The notes beneath the pieces were generated by a model. It was not told the DNA's origin, searched no databases, and saw nothing but the letters and a program-made list of their open reading frames with translations. A stretch of 64,000 nucleotides of DNA from Bacillota bacterium (GTDB taxonomy: Bacteria; Bacillota; Limnochordia; Darwinibacteriales; Darwinibacteriaceae): positions 1 to 64,000 of the forward strand of contig JAKOTU010000089.1 of the NCBI GenBank assembly GCA_029776155.1, given 5' to 3'. This document shows, in pieces, positions 1 to 8,154 of the stretch (position 1 is the stretch's first letter; the number at the start of each line of letters is the position of its first letter). Made by a program: the position numbers and the translations under genes.

Positions 1-929
1 ACCAAAGGGTTATCGGCCGCAGGCGTTCCTACACCACCATCACAGGTAAAGGTCAAATGGCCCGCCTGCAGAGCTTGGGCAAATGGAGAATGCCCATCAG
101 CTACCTGGTCCTGATTTTCGTGCTCCTCGTTACTTGCGTCCCCTTGCTCATCCTTACCCTCGACAGCCTGGTACTGCTCTCAGGCCGTTACACCTGGGAT
201 AACCTAACCCTGCAGTATTGGATTGGCGAGCGCAGATACGACCTTGCGGGAGGAGCAGGAGATGCCGGCATTTTGCGCAACCCCCAAACCGTGACCGGTC
301 TGTGGAACAGTCTCAAGCTGGGATTGACCACAGGGGTGATCTGCAGTATTTTGGGCATCCTCATCGGCTATGTGGTTGTGCGCTATCGGGGGCGGTTTAT
401 CAGCAAAACCCTGGACCAGCTCTCCTTTGCTCCCTATCTCTTCCCCAGCATTGCCTTTGGAGCCATCTACCTATCGCTGTTTGGCCGCGCACGGGGGCCC
501 ATCCCAGCCCTGTACGGAACCTTCACTATCCTCGTTTTGGTCTGTGTGGTGAAGTATCTTCCCTATGCCTCCCGGGCAGGCACCACGGCCATGCTCCAGT
601 TGGGACGGGAACTAGAGGAAGCGGCGGAGATGACGGGTGCAGGCTGGTTCCGCCGGATGACCAGGATCATCCTGCCTCTGCAGAAGAGCGCAGTGGGTAC
701 AGGTATCCTTCTGCCCTTTATTTCAGCCATGCGGGAACTTAGTCTCTTGGTGCTTTTGGTCACCCCTGCGACTCCAGTGGCCACAACCCTGACGATTCGC
801 TACACGGAACGGGGTTGGTATCAGTACTCCAATGCGATCATGCTGGTGATTGTTTTCGTAGTGGTGGCTTCTACCCTACTCATGAACAAGCTTATGAAAA
901 CCGACCTGGCGAAAGGTATAGGAGGCTAG
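1..929 (+). CDS. ABC transporter permease, fused FbpB/AfuB type (5' truncated)
   Basis: The reading frame is open from position 3 with no start before an internal ATG at 57. The residues before that ATG (R-R-R-S-Y-T-T-I-T-G-K-G) resemble the linker that precedes the second half of fused iron or hexose-phosphate permeases of the FbpB/AfuB type, so the gene very probably begins left of the window. About 309 residues are visible, with about six hydrophobic segments and the cytoplasmic loop E-E-A-A-E-M-T-G-A (near 603-660) that docks the ATPase. The ATPase gene starts 3 bases after the stop, and its ribosome binding site GGAGG (921-925) lies inside the end of this gene. Substrate is not readable from the permease. 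The RpiR regulator downstream makes a sugar phosphate (AfuABC-like) as plausible as iron. Confidence 0.85.
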   Translation, partial: QRVIGRRRSYTTITGKGQMARLQSLGKWRMPISYLVLIFVLLVTCVPLLILTLDSLVLLSGRYTWDNLTLQYWIGERRYDLAGGAGDAGILRNPQTVTGLWNSLKLGLTTGVICSILGILIGYVVVRYRGRFISKTLDQLSFAPYLFPSIAFGAIYLSLFGRARGPIPALYGTFTILVLVCVVKYLPYASRAGTTAMLQLGRELEEAAEMTGAGWFRRMTRIILPLQKSAVGTGILLPFISAMRELSLLVLLVTPATPVATTLTIRYTERGWYQYSNAIMLVIVFVVVASTLLMNKLMKTDLAKGIGG

Positions 930-932
930 ACT

Positions 933-2063
933 ATGGCGACTATTTACTTAGAAAACGTTGTTAAGCGCTACGGAGATGTTCTGGCAGTGGACAACCTTTC
1001 CCTGGAAATCAAGGATGGGAGCTTTACAACCCTACTTGGACCATCCGGCTGCGGCAAGACCACTACCCTGAGGATGATCGCCGGCCTGGAAGAGCCCACC
1101 AGTGGTACCATCAAGACTGACCACCAGGTCTTCTATTCCTCGCAGGATGGTCTCTTTCTGCCGCCGGGCAAGCGCAATCTCGGTTTGGTGTTTCAGAGTT
1201 ATGCCTTGTGGCCGCACATGACCGTGTGGGACAACATAGCCTTTGGCTTGAAAGTCAAAAAGATGGATCCTGGCAGCATAAAAAAGACCATCACCCACAT
1301 CTCTGAACTACTCCAAATAGAACAGCTGCTGCAAAGATACCCCAGCGAGCTCTCTGGCAGCCAACAGCAGAGGGTGGCTCTGGCTAGAGTTCTGGCGTCC
1401 AAGCCAGAGATTCTCCTCCTCGATGAACCCCTGTCCAATCTGGATGCGAAGCTGCGCATGGATATGCGCGCCGAGCTGAAGCGTCTGCATCATGAAACTG
1501 GTGCAACGGTGATTTACGTAACCCACGATCAACTGGAGGCCCTGACCATGTCCACCATGGTCGCGGTGATGAACGAGGGCATCGTGCGTCAGTACGCCCC
1601 GCCCCTCGACATTTACTTCAACCCCGCGGACACCTTTGTGGCCGACTTTGTGGGTAATCCCAAAATCAACTTGATCCCGGCAAAACTGCAGGCACAGGAT
1701 GGTCAAACTCACATCGATATGGGCTTCTTGCGCCTGCGGGTTCAGGACAACCCCTATCCCGGCGTGGAGAACATCGTGGTAGGAATTCGCCCGGAGCACA
1801 TCAAATTATCTAGAGTAAGCCAGGCCTCGCCCTCAACATTCCAAGTTTTCTCTATCCTTCCTGCCGGCGCAGAAACCTACGTGAGGATTGTCCGGGATAA
1901 CCTCTACCTCACTGTGCGCATTGACGGTTTGACCGATCTGAAGAGCGATGAACTGGTAAAGGTCACGTTCGATTTGGATTTGGTTCGCGTTTTTGAGCAG
2001 AAGTCTGGAAACAGACTCTCCCTCAGCATAGCCAACGCCGTTTTGGAGGGCCATGTCGGCTAG
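933..2063 (+). CDS. ABC transporter ATP-binding protein (FbpC/PotA/AfuC type)
   Basis: Energises import by the permease encoded just upstream. Walker A (G-P-S-G-C-G-K-T-T) is at residues 36-44, the signature reads L-S-G-S-Q at 140-144 (the usual motif is L-S-G-G-Q), Walker B I-L-L-L-D-E at 160-165 and the switch histidine near 198. A C-terminal TOBE-like region (about 240-376) is typical of CUT1, iron and polyamine importers; 376 residues is normal for the family. Start chosen at ATG 933 behind GGAGG. The binding-protein gene of this system is not in the window and probably lies upstream. Confidence 0.93.
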   Translation: MATIYLENVVKRYGDVLAVDNLSLEIKDGSFTTLLGPSGCGKTTTLRMIAGLEEPTSGTIKTDHQVFYSSQDGLFLPPGKRNLGLVFQSYALWPHMTVWDNIAFGLKVKKMDPGSIKKTITHISELLQIEQLLQRYPSELSGSQQQRVALARVLASKPEILLLDEPLSNLDAKLRMDMRAELKRLHHETGATVIYVTHDQLEALTMSTMVAVMNEGIVRQYAPPLDIYFNPADTFVADFVGNPKINLIPAKLQAQDGQTHIDMGFLRLRVQDNPYPGVENIVVGIRPEHIKLSRVSQASPSTFQVFSILPAGAETYVRIVRDNLYLTVRIDGLTDLKSDELVKVTFDLDLVRVFEQKSGNRLSLSIANAVLEGHVG

Positions 2064-2086
2064 AGATTCTCTTGTGGAGGAGTTCC

Positions 2087-2935
2087 ATGGAAACACCGTC
2101 TTTCAAAGAGAAACTACAAGCGATTTACCCTAAGCTGACCAGCAGCCAAAAGAAAGTCGCCAGGTATCTCTTTGATAATCCCAACGTTTTGGGCGTCATG
2201 TCTGCCCAGGAGCTGGCTGCCCAGTGCGGGGTTAGCGAATCCACCGTGATCAGATTCGCGCAAACCCTGGGTTACCCCGGCTATCTAGATATGAAACAGG
2301 AAATCCAGCGCGATTTGAAAAATGCCTACTCGTCATCGCAGAAACTGAGTGCCACCTTGAGGCAATTTGCGGACCAGGATACGTTCTTTTCCGAACTGAT
2401 CCAAGATCACCGCCAAGCGCTGGATCAACTGGAAAGCACCATCACCCTTGAATTATTGAAACAAGCCGCCGAACTGATTGTGTCCGCGGACACTCTGTAC
2501 GTATTTGGAGAAGGGAGTGCCCGCGCGCCGGTCTTGGAGCTCTCCTTTTGGCTGCGCCGCCTGGGTATCGACGTGGTGGATATCAGTGATACGGGGCGCA
2601 ACTTCTTTGAGAAGATTGTGCACCTGACCAAAAACGACGCGGCGCTGGCCTTCGGGTACCGCTCCAAGAACCAAGAGGTGGACATCTTGCTCAAAGAAAT
2701 CCGCGAGCGCGGCGGGCGCACTATCTTGGTCACCGATCGCGCGCTGACCAACGCTGTGCAGTACGCCGATGTGGTTCTGCGCACCGCACGGGGCAAGATT
2801 GGCGAGTTTGCCTCCATGGCCATCCCTGTGATCATAGCCGATGCCCTCCTGGTGACAGTGGCAAAACTGGAGCCTGAGCGCCTGGAACACCTCAAATCAC
2901 TGGAGGCGTTACGATCTCGGTATGGGTTTAGTTAA
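2087..2935 (+). CDS. RpiR/MurR-family transcriptional regulator (HTH plus SIS)
   Basis: An N-terminal RpiR-type helix-turn-helix (roughly residues 30-60, with A-A-Q-C-G-V-S-E-S-T-V-I-R-F) is followed by a SIS domain (about 110-260) that in this family binds a phosphorylated sugar. The start is ATG 2087, 6 bases after GGAGG (2076-2080); an in-frame TTG at 2072 lies before that site and is less likely. It follows the ABC transporter genes 23 bases after the ATPase stop, so it is probably co-transcribed and controls them. A SIS effector domain suggests that the imported compound gives rise to a sugar phosphate. A perfect hairpin follows. Confidence 0.9.
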   Translation: METPSFKEKLQAIYPKLTSSQKKVARYLFDNPNVLGVMSAQELAAQCGVSESTVIRFAQTLGYPGYLDMKQEIQRDLKNAYSSSQKLSATLRQFADQDTFFSELIQDHRQALDQLESTITLELLKQAAELIVSADTLYVFGEGSARAPVLELSFWLRRLGIDVVDISDTGRNFFEKIVHLTKNDAALAFGYRSKNQEVDILLKEIRERGGRTILVTDRALTNAVQYADVVLRTARGKIGEFASMAIPVIIADALLVTVAKLEPERLEHLKSLEALRSRYGFS

Positions 2936-2937
2936 GC

Positions 2938-2968
2938 AGACTCCCTGGCTGATCTGGCCAGGGAGTCT
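2938..2968. terminator. Bidirectional terminator hairpin between convergent genes
   Basis: A perfect 12-base-pair stem (2938-2949 with 2957-2968) and a 7-base loop is followed on the plus strand by CTGTTTT. It sits between the plus-strand RpiR gene and the minus-strand amidohydrolase, whose stop is 6 bases away, so it can end transcription from both sides. Confidence 0.8.
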
Positions 2969-2974
2969 CTGTTT

Positions 2975-4159
2975 TCAGCCTTTGGAGAGGACCAAACTGA
3001 CCATGAGCTTGATCCCCTGGAAGAGCACTTCTTCATCAAAGGTAAAGGTATCGGTATGCAGCGCATTGGCCCGTTCAGGCTCGCCAATCCCTAGGAAGAT
3101 CATACAGCCTGGCGCTTGTTCTAGGAAATAGGCGAAGTCCTCGGCAACCATTGAAGGTTGGGTGAGCTGATGGACACGTTCTGGGCCGAACAGATTCTCC
3201 GCCAGGCGCAAGACGAGCTCGCTTTGCTGGGGATCGTTCATCAGGGGAGGACAGAGTTCTTCGTAATGGAGCTCATAGGAGAGGCCAGCTGGGCTGGCCA
3301 CACTCTCCAGCAGTTCCTCCAACCACTGCGGCATGCGTTCCCGAGTCCTTGGGGAGACGGTGCGCACAGTACCTTCCACAGCAACCGACCTGGCGATGGT
3401 ATTGTAAGAGCTTCCGCCCTCGATTCTGCCCACACTCACCACTGCGGGTTCTGTGGGATCCACCTTGCGGCTGACAATATTCTGGAGCAGCGTGATCCAG
3501 TTGGCCGCGGCCACAACGGCATCGCTGGCCAAGTGGGGATTGGCCCCATGCCCACCGCTACCGGAAAAGCTGGCTCTGAACTTGGCCGCGCTGGCCATGG
3601 CCACCCCCGGTTTGACACCCACGTGGCCCAAGGGCAGCGCGGGCCACAGGTGAAAGGCATAGGCACAGTCGGGCCGAGGATCCTCCAACACGCCCCGTTC
3701 CAGCATGGCTTTGGCCCCTGCGAGCAGTTCTTCCGCCGGCTGAAATACGAACTTGACTGTACCTGGAAGCTCAGCGGCCAACTCTTTCAGCACCAGGGCC
3801 GCACCGAGGAGCATGGCCACATGCCCATCATGCCCGCAGGCGTGCATCACTCCTGGGTTCCTAGATGCGAAGGGTAGGTCGGTGCGCTCTTGGATAGGTA
3901 GAGCATCCAGGTCGGCCCTGAGGATAGTCACAGGCCCCGGCTTTTCGCCCCGGAGCACGCCCACAACACCAGTGTCGCCCAAGGGTGTTTCTACAGCCAA
4001 CCCCAAGTCGCTTAGGTGCGTGCGCACCAAGGCGCTGGTCTGCACTTCCCCAAAGCCCAGTTCCGGTTGGGCATGGATCCTCCGCCTTAGTTCCACAACT
4101 TGGGGCATGTGCTTTAAAATCAGTTCGTCCATCCGTTTTTCTGCAATGAAGGACTTCAT
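2975..4159 (-). CDS. M20D-family amidohydrolase (N-acyl amino acid / hippurate hydrolase type)
   Basis: Cytoplasmic metal-dependent amidohydrolase that removes an acyl group from an amino-acid-like substrate. Family motifs are present: R-A-D-L-D-A-L-P, the metal-binding H-A-C-G-H-D-G-H segment, F-Q-P-A-E-E with the catalytic and ligand glutamates, and a late M-V-A-E-D-F-A-Y motif. At 394 residues it has the usual length, with a lid domain in the middle (V-S-V-G-R-I-E-G-G). Start ATG 4159 has AAGGAG about 12 bases upstream; an ATG nine codons later is an alternative. It stands alone between two hairpins. Substrate unknown; relatives act on N-acetyl-, N-benzoyl- or indole-acetyl amino acids. 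Confidence 0.9.
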   Translation of the reverse strand: MKSFIAEKRMDELILKHMPQVVELRRRIHAQPELGFGEVQTSALVRTHLSDLGLAVETPLGDTGVVGVLRGEKPGPVTILRADLDALPIQERTDLPFASRNPGVMHACGHDGHVAMLLGAALVLKELAAELPGTVKFVFQPAEELLAGAKAMLERGVLEDPRPDCAYAFHLWPALPLGHVGVKPGVAMASAAKFRASFSGSGGHGANPHLASDAVVAAANWITLLQNIVSRKVDPTEPAVVSVGRIEGGSSYNTIARSVAVEGTVRTVSPRTRERMPQWLEELLESVASPAGLSYELHYEELCPPLMNDPQQSELVLRLAENLFGPERVHQLTQPSMVAEDFAYFLEQAPGCMIFLGIGEPERANALHTDTFTFDEEVLFQGIKLMVSLVLSKG

Positions 4160-4189
4160 CTGGTTTTCTCACTCCTTATAATGTAAAGA

Positions 4190-4219
4190 GCCACGCCCAG
4201 AGCCAATCCCAGGCGTGGC
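4190..4219 (-). terminator. Probable terminator of the nucleoside operon
   Basis: An 8-base-pair inverted repeat (GCCACGCC at 4190-4197, GGCGTGGC at 4212-4219) lies just beyond the stop of the last gene of the 12935-to-4248 operon. The downstream minus-strand sequence is T-rich but lacks a clean T run, so termination is likely rather than certain. Confidence 0.5.
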
Positions 4220-4247
4220 GTTCCTTGCCCAAGCAGTAGTGGGAGTC

Positions 4248-4991
4248 CTAAGCGGTCAGCCAGTCAAGGAGCTGCTGCCAGAGTCTGCTGTACTGGGACC
4301 ACTCCACAAACTCAGGGGAACCCCAATGGGGAGCGCAGTCTGATGTAAAGGCGGCCGTCTTCCCTTGACCGTAGATCCCCACAACTAGGATCGGATCGTC
4401 GTTGGCCACGGCTAGAACCTCGGCGCCTTCCTTGGCAATAACCTGATTGTAGCCCAGCAGCATGGGCCAAGTGGTATCCAGCCCCTGCACCACTGGATGG
4501 TCCGGTTTCACCACTACTGGATTTACGCCTTCCGGGATTTCCACCCGATCGTCATGCTCCAAGAGTGTAACGGGGAGAATCTCCTCCACAGGCGAGTTTT
4601 TGTACTTCGCTTTGGCATCAATGCCGGTAAAGGACATATATCCCCCAATCATGGCAAAAGCCCCGCCCTGTTCCACGTACTCCTTGAAGAGCTTTAGGCG
4701 GTTAGGAGTAGCCAGGGAACGCTCGAAGGTATCGGGATGCAAAAGGAGCGTGTTGGCACCAATGTCACTGAGCAGCACTGCGCTGTACTCCTGCAGTTGA
4801 GCAAGCTTGGTTGGCACCTTACTGGGGGCATGATGGTTGGGAATGTAATCAACCTGGTAGCCGCCCTCTGTTAATGCTCTGATCATCCATTCTGCGCCTT
4901 CTCCATATTTGGTGGTAAAGAAGGCATCAAAACCCTTGATATGGATGGAAAAGGTCTCCCAGCTTTCACCAACCAATAGAACCCTCTTCAT
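4248..4991 (-). CDS. GATase1-like protein (PF07090-type, putative glutamine amidotransferase fold)
   Basis: About 247 residues that match what I know of the GATase1_like (PF07090) family along the whole length: an M-K-R-V-L-L-V-G-E-S-W start, L-S-D-I-G-A-N-T-L-L-L, P-N-R-L, G-G-Y-M-S-F-T-G-I and A-F-T-S-D-C-A-P-H-W near the end. The biochemical role of the family is not established; the fold is that of class I glutamine amidotransferases. Start chosen at ATG 4991, 7 bases after GAGGAGG; an upstream in-frame start would overlap the preceding gene. It is the last gene of the BMP transporter operon, 20 bases after the M20 hydrolase. Confidence 0.85.
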   Translation of the reverse strand: MKRVLLVGESWETFSIHIKGFDAFFTTKYGEGAEWMIRALTEGGYQVDYIPNHHAPSKVPTKLAQLQEYSAVLLSDIGANTLLLHPDTFERSLATPNRLKLFKEYVEQGGAFAMIGGYMSFTGIDAKAKYKNSPVEEILPVTLLEHDDRVEIPEGVNPVVVKPDHPVVQGLDTTWPMLLGYNQVIAKEGAEVLAVANDDPILVVGIYGQGKTAAFTSDCAPHWGSPEFVEWSQYSRLWQQLLDWLTA

Positions 4992-5011
4992 CTTTTCAAC
5001 CTCCTCAAGTG

Positions 5012-6274
5012 TTATTCCTCCAGCCCACACCACTTAACCAACAAGTTGGCATAGATGTAGATCGCGGTTAAGTAGTCTTCCACTGGTATGGATTCATTGA
5101 TACTGTGGGCTTGTCCAGGTTTGCCCGGCCCCAGGACGATGGTGGGGATTCCCCCGATATTCTGCAGGAGCCTGGCGTCATTCCCGGCCGGGGAGGCCGT
5201 GATGGTCTTGCCCTCAGGCAGAATGGCTGCGGCGGTCTGCACCAGAGGATGATCCCTCGAGATTTCATAGGGTTTACCTTCCTGATAGCACTCAATCTTG
5301 ATTGGATTTTCCTGCAGCCACGGCTCCGACGCCTCCAAAGCCTTCACCGCGGCCAGAATATCACGGGCAATGATCTCCTTGGTCAGACCAGGATAGTAGT
5401 GGACACAGATCTTGAACTCACAGTTGGCGGGGACGGTGGAACCGGCATCTCCGCCGTGAATCTCGCCCACATTTAAGGTGGGCGGCGGCATCAAGGGGTG
5501 CTTATACTTCATCAGCCACTTATGCTCCAGCTCATAAAGGCGGGCAATCAGTTTCATGGCGTAGGCAATTGCGTTTTCCCCTTCCCACTTGCGGCCAGAA
5601 TGAATGGCTTTGCCCAACAGGGAGAACTTGTAGAAGATGAACCCCATATGGCCCACCTGCAGATGCAGATCGGTGGGCTCACACACCACGGCGGCATCAG
5701 CCTTGAAACCCTGCACCACAAAGGCCAGTGTTCCGTTGCCGCCCCCCTCTTCGTCAATCACACTTTGGAAGAATACATCTCCCTTCAGCCTTAAGCCGGC
5801 GGACTTAACCAGATCAATGGCCGCCAGTGCTGCCATCAGGCCGCCCTTCATGTCCGTGGTGCCCAAGCCCTGGATGACCCCACCCACCTCAGCGCCACTG
5901 AAGGGATCAAAGGCCCAGAGCCCGCGCTCACCATAGGGCATGGTATCCACATGGCCGTTGAGCACCAGGGACCTGCCGCCCCCACTGCCCCGGAAGATGC
6001 CCAAAAGATTGGGCCGGTCTGTATAGTTGTGCCCCGGGTTACCTTCCCCGTACTTTTCAATCCCCTGCTGGATGAGCTCTTCAGTTACTTCCCTAAACTC
6101 GGCAATCCCGCCCATGGATTCAATCTGCTGGGCCAAAAACTGCTGGCCCTTAAGCTCTCTGCCGCCATCGATCCCATGCCCGATGACACTGGTATCGATG
6201 CGTACCAGCTCCTGCAGCAGCTGGATGTACTTCTCCCGATTCTGTTGGAGCGCAGCCTGCAGACGGTCCATCAT
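5012..6274 (-). CDS. M20-family metallohydrolase (ArgE/DapE type), paralogue A
   Basis: Two-metal deacylase or dipeptidase of 420 residues. Ligands and catalytic residues are visible: G-H-V-D-T-M-P (first histidine and aspartate), T-T-D-M-K-G-G, D-E-E-G-G-G-N-G (catalytic glutamate and ligand), C-E-P-T-D and the late A-H-S-I-N-E histidine. It is about three-quarters identical by eye to the hydrolase at 13149-14411 in the neighbouring RbsABC operon and a more distant relative of the one at 20637-21920. Placed between a nucleoside hydrolase and a GATase1-like gene in a nucleoside-type transporter operon, so its substrate may be an acylated or carbamoylated product of that pathway (inference). 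Confidence 0.92.
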   Translation of the reverse strand: MMDRLQAALQQNREKYIQLLQELVRIDTSVIGHGIDGGRELKGQQFLAQQIESMGGIAEFREVTEELIQQGIEKYGEGNPGHNYTDRPNLLGIFRGSGGGRSLVLNGHVDTMPYGERGLWAFDPFSGAEVGGVIQGLGTTDMKGGLMAALAAIDLVKSAGLRLKGDVFFQSVIDEEGGGNGTLAFVVQGFKADAAVVCEPTDLHLQVGHMGFIFYKFSLLGKAIHSGRKWEGENAIAYAMKLIARLYELEHKWLMKYKHPLMPPPTLNVGEIHGGDAGSTVPANCEFKICVHYYPGLTKEIIARDILAAVKALEASEPWLQENPIKIECYQEGKPYEISRDHPLVQTAAAILPEGKTITASPAGNDARLLQNIGGIPTIVLGPGKPGQAHSINESIPVEDYLTAIYIYANLLVKWCGLEE

Positions 6275-6287
6275 GTGCTCACCACCT

Positions 6288-7214
6288 TTAATACTTGCTC
6301 AGAGTATCGATCACAAGATCCCAAAACCGCTTTTGGTCCAGTTCCATGGCCACGTGAACATTGGCCGGCTTCCCGGTTTTGAAGTAGAAGTCGCACACGG
6401 TGCGTCCGTAGCAGGCGCCCCGGGTTGTTTCCACCACTACGGGCACTTTCTGGGTCTTAATCAAGGTGGGATCGATCACATGGGCAACGGCGCACACATC
6501 GTGCAGAGGGGGAGCTTCAAAACCGAACACCCGCTTATAAGTGTCACCAAAGAAGGCAAAGAGCTCCACGACCAGCTCGGCCACGGGTGTACCTAGGCGG
6601 CGGATCCGCTCCACCACTTCAGGGTAGGCCTTAGCTTGATGGGTTAGATCCAGCCCCACCATGGTAATGGGCAGTCCGCTCTCAAAGACAATATGGGCCG
6701 CCTCCGGGTCCACAAAGATGTTGAACTCCGCGGAAGGGGTTACGTTACCCAGACCATAGGCACCGCCCATGAGCACTATCTCCTTAATACCCTGCTTGAT
6801 CCGGGGCTCTTTGAGCAGAGCCAGGGCAATATTGGTCAAGGGGCCTGTGGGAACTAGGACTATTTCCCTGTCATGCTGCAGACACTCCTCAATAATGAAG
6901 TCCACAGCACTCTTCTCTTCCGCCCTTTTGGTGGGCGGGGGAAACTGGGGGCCATCTAAGCCCGAATCCCCGTGGATATCATCGGCGATCACTTGGTCCC
7001 GGAGCAAAGGGCGGTCCTGCCCGGCGTAAACCGGCACATCGATGCCGGCAAAACTGCACACCTTGAGGGCATTTTGCAGGGTCTTTTCCAACACCTGGTT
7101 GCCTGCCACAACTGTGATGCCCCTCAGGTCCAGCTTTTCGTGCTTGGCCGCAACCAGGATAGCCACGGCATCATCATGACCAGGATCCACATCGAGGATA
7201 ATCTTCGTTTTCAC
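6288..7214 (-). CDS. Nucleoside hydrolase (IunH family)
   Basis: Splits nucleosides into base and ribose. The calcium-binding cluster D-V-D-P-G-H-D-D-A is at residues 8-16, with the family's L-V-P-T-G-P-L-T-N-I-A segment in the middle, M-G-G-A and the late aspartate in P-P-L-H-D-V-C-A-V-A. At 308 residues it is normal for inosine-uridine type enzymes. The start is GTG 7214, 7 bases after AAAGGAG. It lies 16 bases downstream of a permease of a BMP-type transporter, the class that imports purine nucleosides, so uptake and cleavage are encoded together. Confidence 0.93.
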   Translation of the reverse strand: MKTKIILDVDPGHDDAVAILVAAKHEKLDLRGITVVAGNQVLEKTLQNALKVCSFAGIDVPVYAGQDRPLLRDQVIADDIHGDSGLDGPQFPPPTKRAEEKSAVDFIIEECLQHDREIVLVPTGPLTNIALALLKEPRIKQGIKEIVLMGGAYGLGNVTPSAEFNIFVDPEAAHIVFESGLPITMVGLDLTHQAKAYPEVVERIRRLGTPVAELVVELFAFFGDTYKRVFGFEAPPLHDVCAVAHVIDPTLIKTQKVPVVVETTRGACYGRTVCDFYFKTGKPANVHVAMELDQKRFWDLVIDTLSKY

Positions 7215-7230
7215 CGCGCGACTCCTTTCG

Positions 7231-8154
7231 CTAAAATGGTTGCTTATCCGTCTCTCGGCGCTGCTGACGGATCATACTAAACGTAATGGCAAACACTGTG
7301 GCCACATAGGGCAGCATGAGCATGAACTGGGAGGGAAAACCAAGGTTCTGCAGGCGAGCTCCTACGCCCTCGGTGAAACCAAAGAACAGACTGGCCAACC
7401 AAGTGGTAATGGGCGAAACACCGCCAAAATACATGGCAGCTACACCAATAAAACCACGGCCGTTAGTCATGTTCTCAATGAACTGGGTCGTGTACCCTAA
7501 GGACAGGTGGGCTCCAGCCAAACCGCCCAAAACCCCGCTGATCAATAGGGCCTGCAGCCTTTTCATGGTCACATTTACCCCGGCTGTTTCCACCGCCAAA
7601 GGATGTACCCCGGTAAAGCGCAGCCTCAGCCCCCACACCGTCTTGTAGATGAGGAAATGGAACACAAACACCAAAACGATACCCAAGTAGTCCATGAGGT
7701 TGTAGTTGTTGAACAGGGTATCGAGCACGGGATGGGCCGCTAAGATAGACAGGTTGATCCGGGGAATAGGTGAAATCCTGGGGCTGTAGAAACTTCCGGC
7801 CACCCCAAACCAGTTGATGAGCAAAAAACGTGTAAAGGCCAAGCTGAACATGTTCACGGCAATACCTGCAACTAGAACGTTGGCTTTGAACTTGAGGTGA
7901 ATCAAGGCCATGAGGCTGGCAATGAGCACCCCCGCCACCACCGCGGCCAGAAGACCCAGAACCCAACTGCCAAAGTAGTAGCTGGCTGCCACGGCCATAA
8001 AGGCCGAAACCAGCATAATGCCTTCAATACCCACATTGGTGATGGCCGCAAGTTCAGTCACAATCACACCCAAGGCAGCCAGCAAAATGGGGGTGGACAT
8101 GCGGATAGTCGCCCGCACCAGCGTCAAGGTAAACACGTCGGAGAGCCTAAACAA
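7231..8154 (-). CDS. BMP-type nucleoside ABC permease, second subunit (YufQ/NupQ-like)
   Basis: Integral membrane protein with about eight hydrophobic segments and the family hallmarks P-I-L-L-A-A-L-G, N-V-G-I-E-G-I-M-L near the start and L-G-Y-T-T-Q-F-I-E-N-M-T-N-G-R-G-F-I later. The start is most likely TTG 8154, eight bases after GGGAGG and overlapping the end of the preceding permease gene by 8 bases; a longer frame from 8220 lies wholly inside that gene. The pair of permeases and the double-length ATPase form a nucleoside-type importer. Confidence 0.88.
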   Translation of the reverse strand: MFRLSDVFTLTLVRATIRMSTPILLAALGVIVTELAAITNVGIEGIMLVSAFMAVAASYYFGSWVLGLLAAVVAGVLIASLMALIHLKFKANVLVAGIAVNMFSLAFTRFLLINWFGVAGSFYSPRISPIPRINLSILAAHPVLDTLFNNYNLMDYLGIVLVFVFHFLIYKTVWGLRLRFTGVHPLAVETAGVNVTMKRLQALLISGVLGGLAGAHLSLGYTTQFIENMTNGRGFIGVAAMYFGGVSPITTWLASLFFGFTEGVGARLQNLGFPSQFMLMLPYVATVFAITFSMIRQQRRETDKQPF

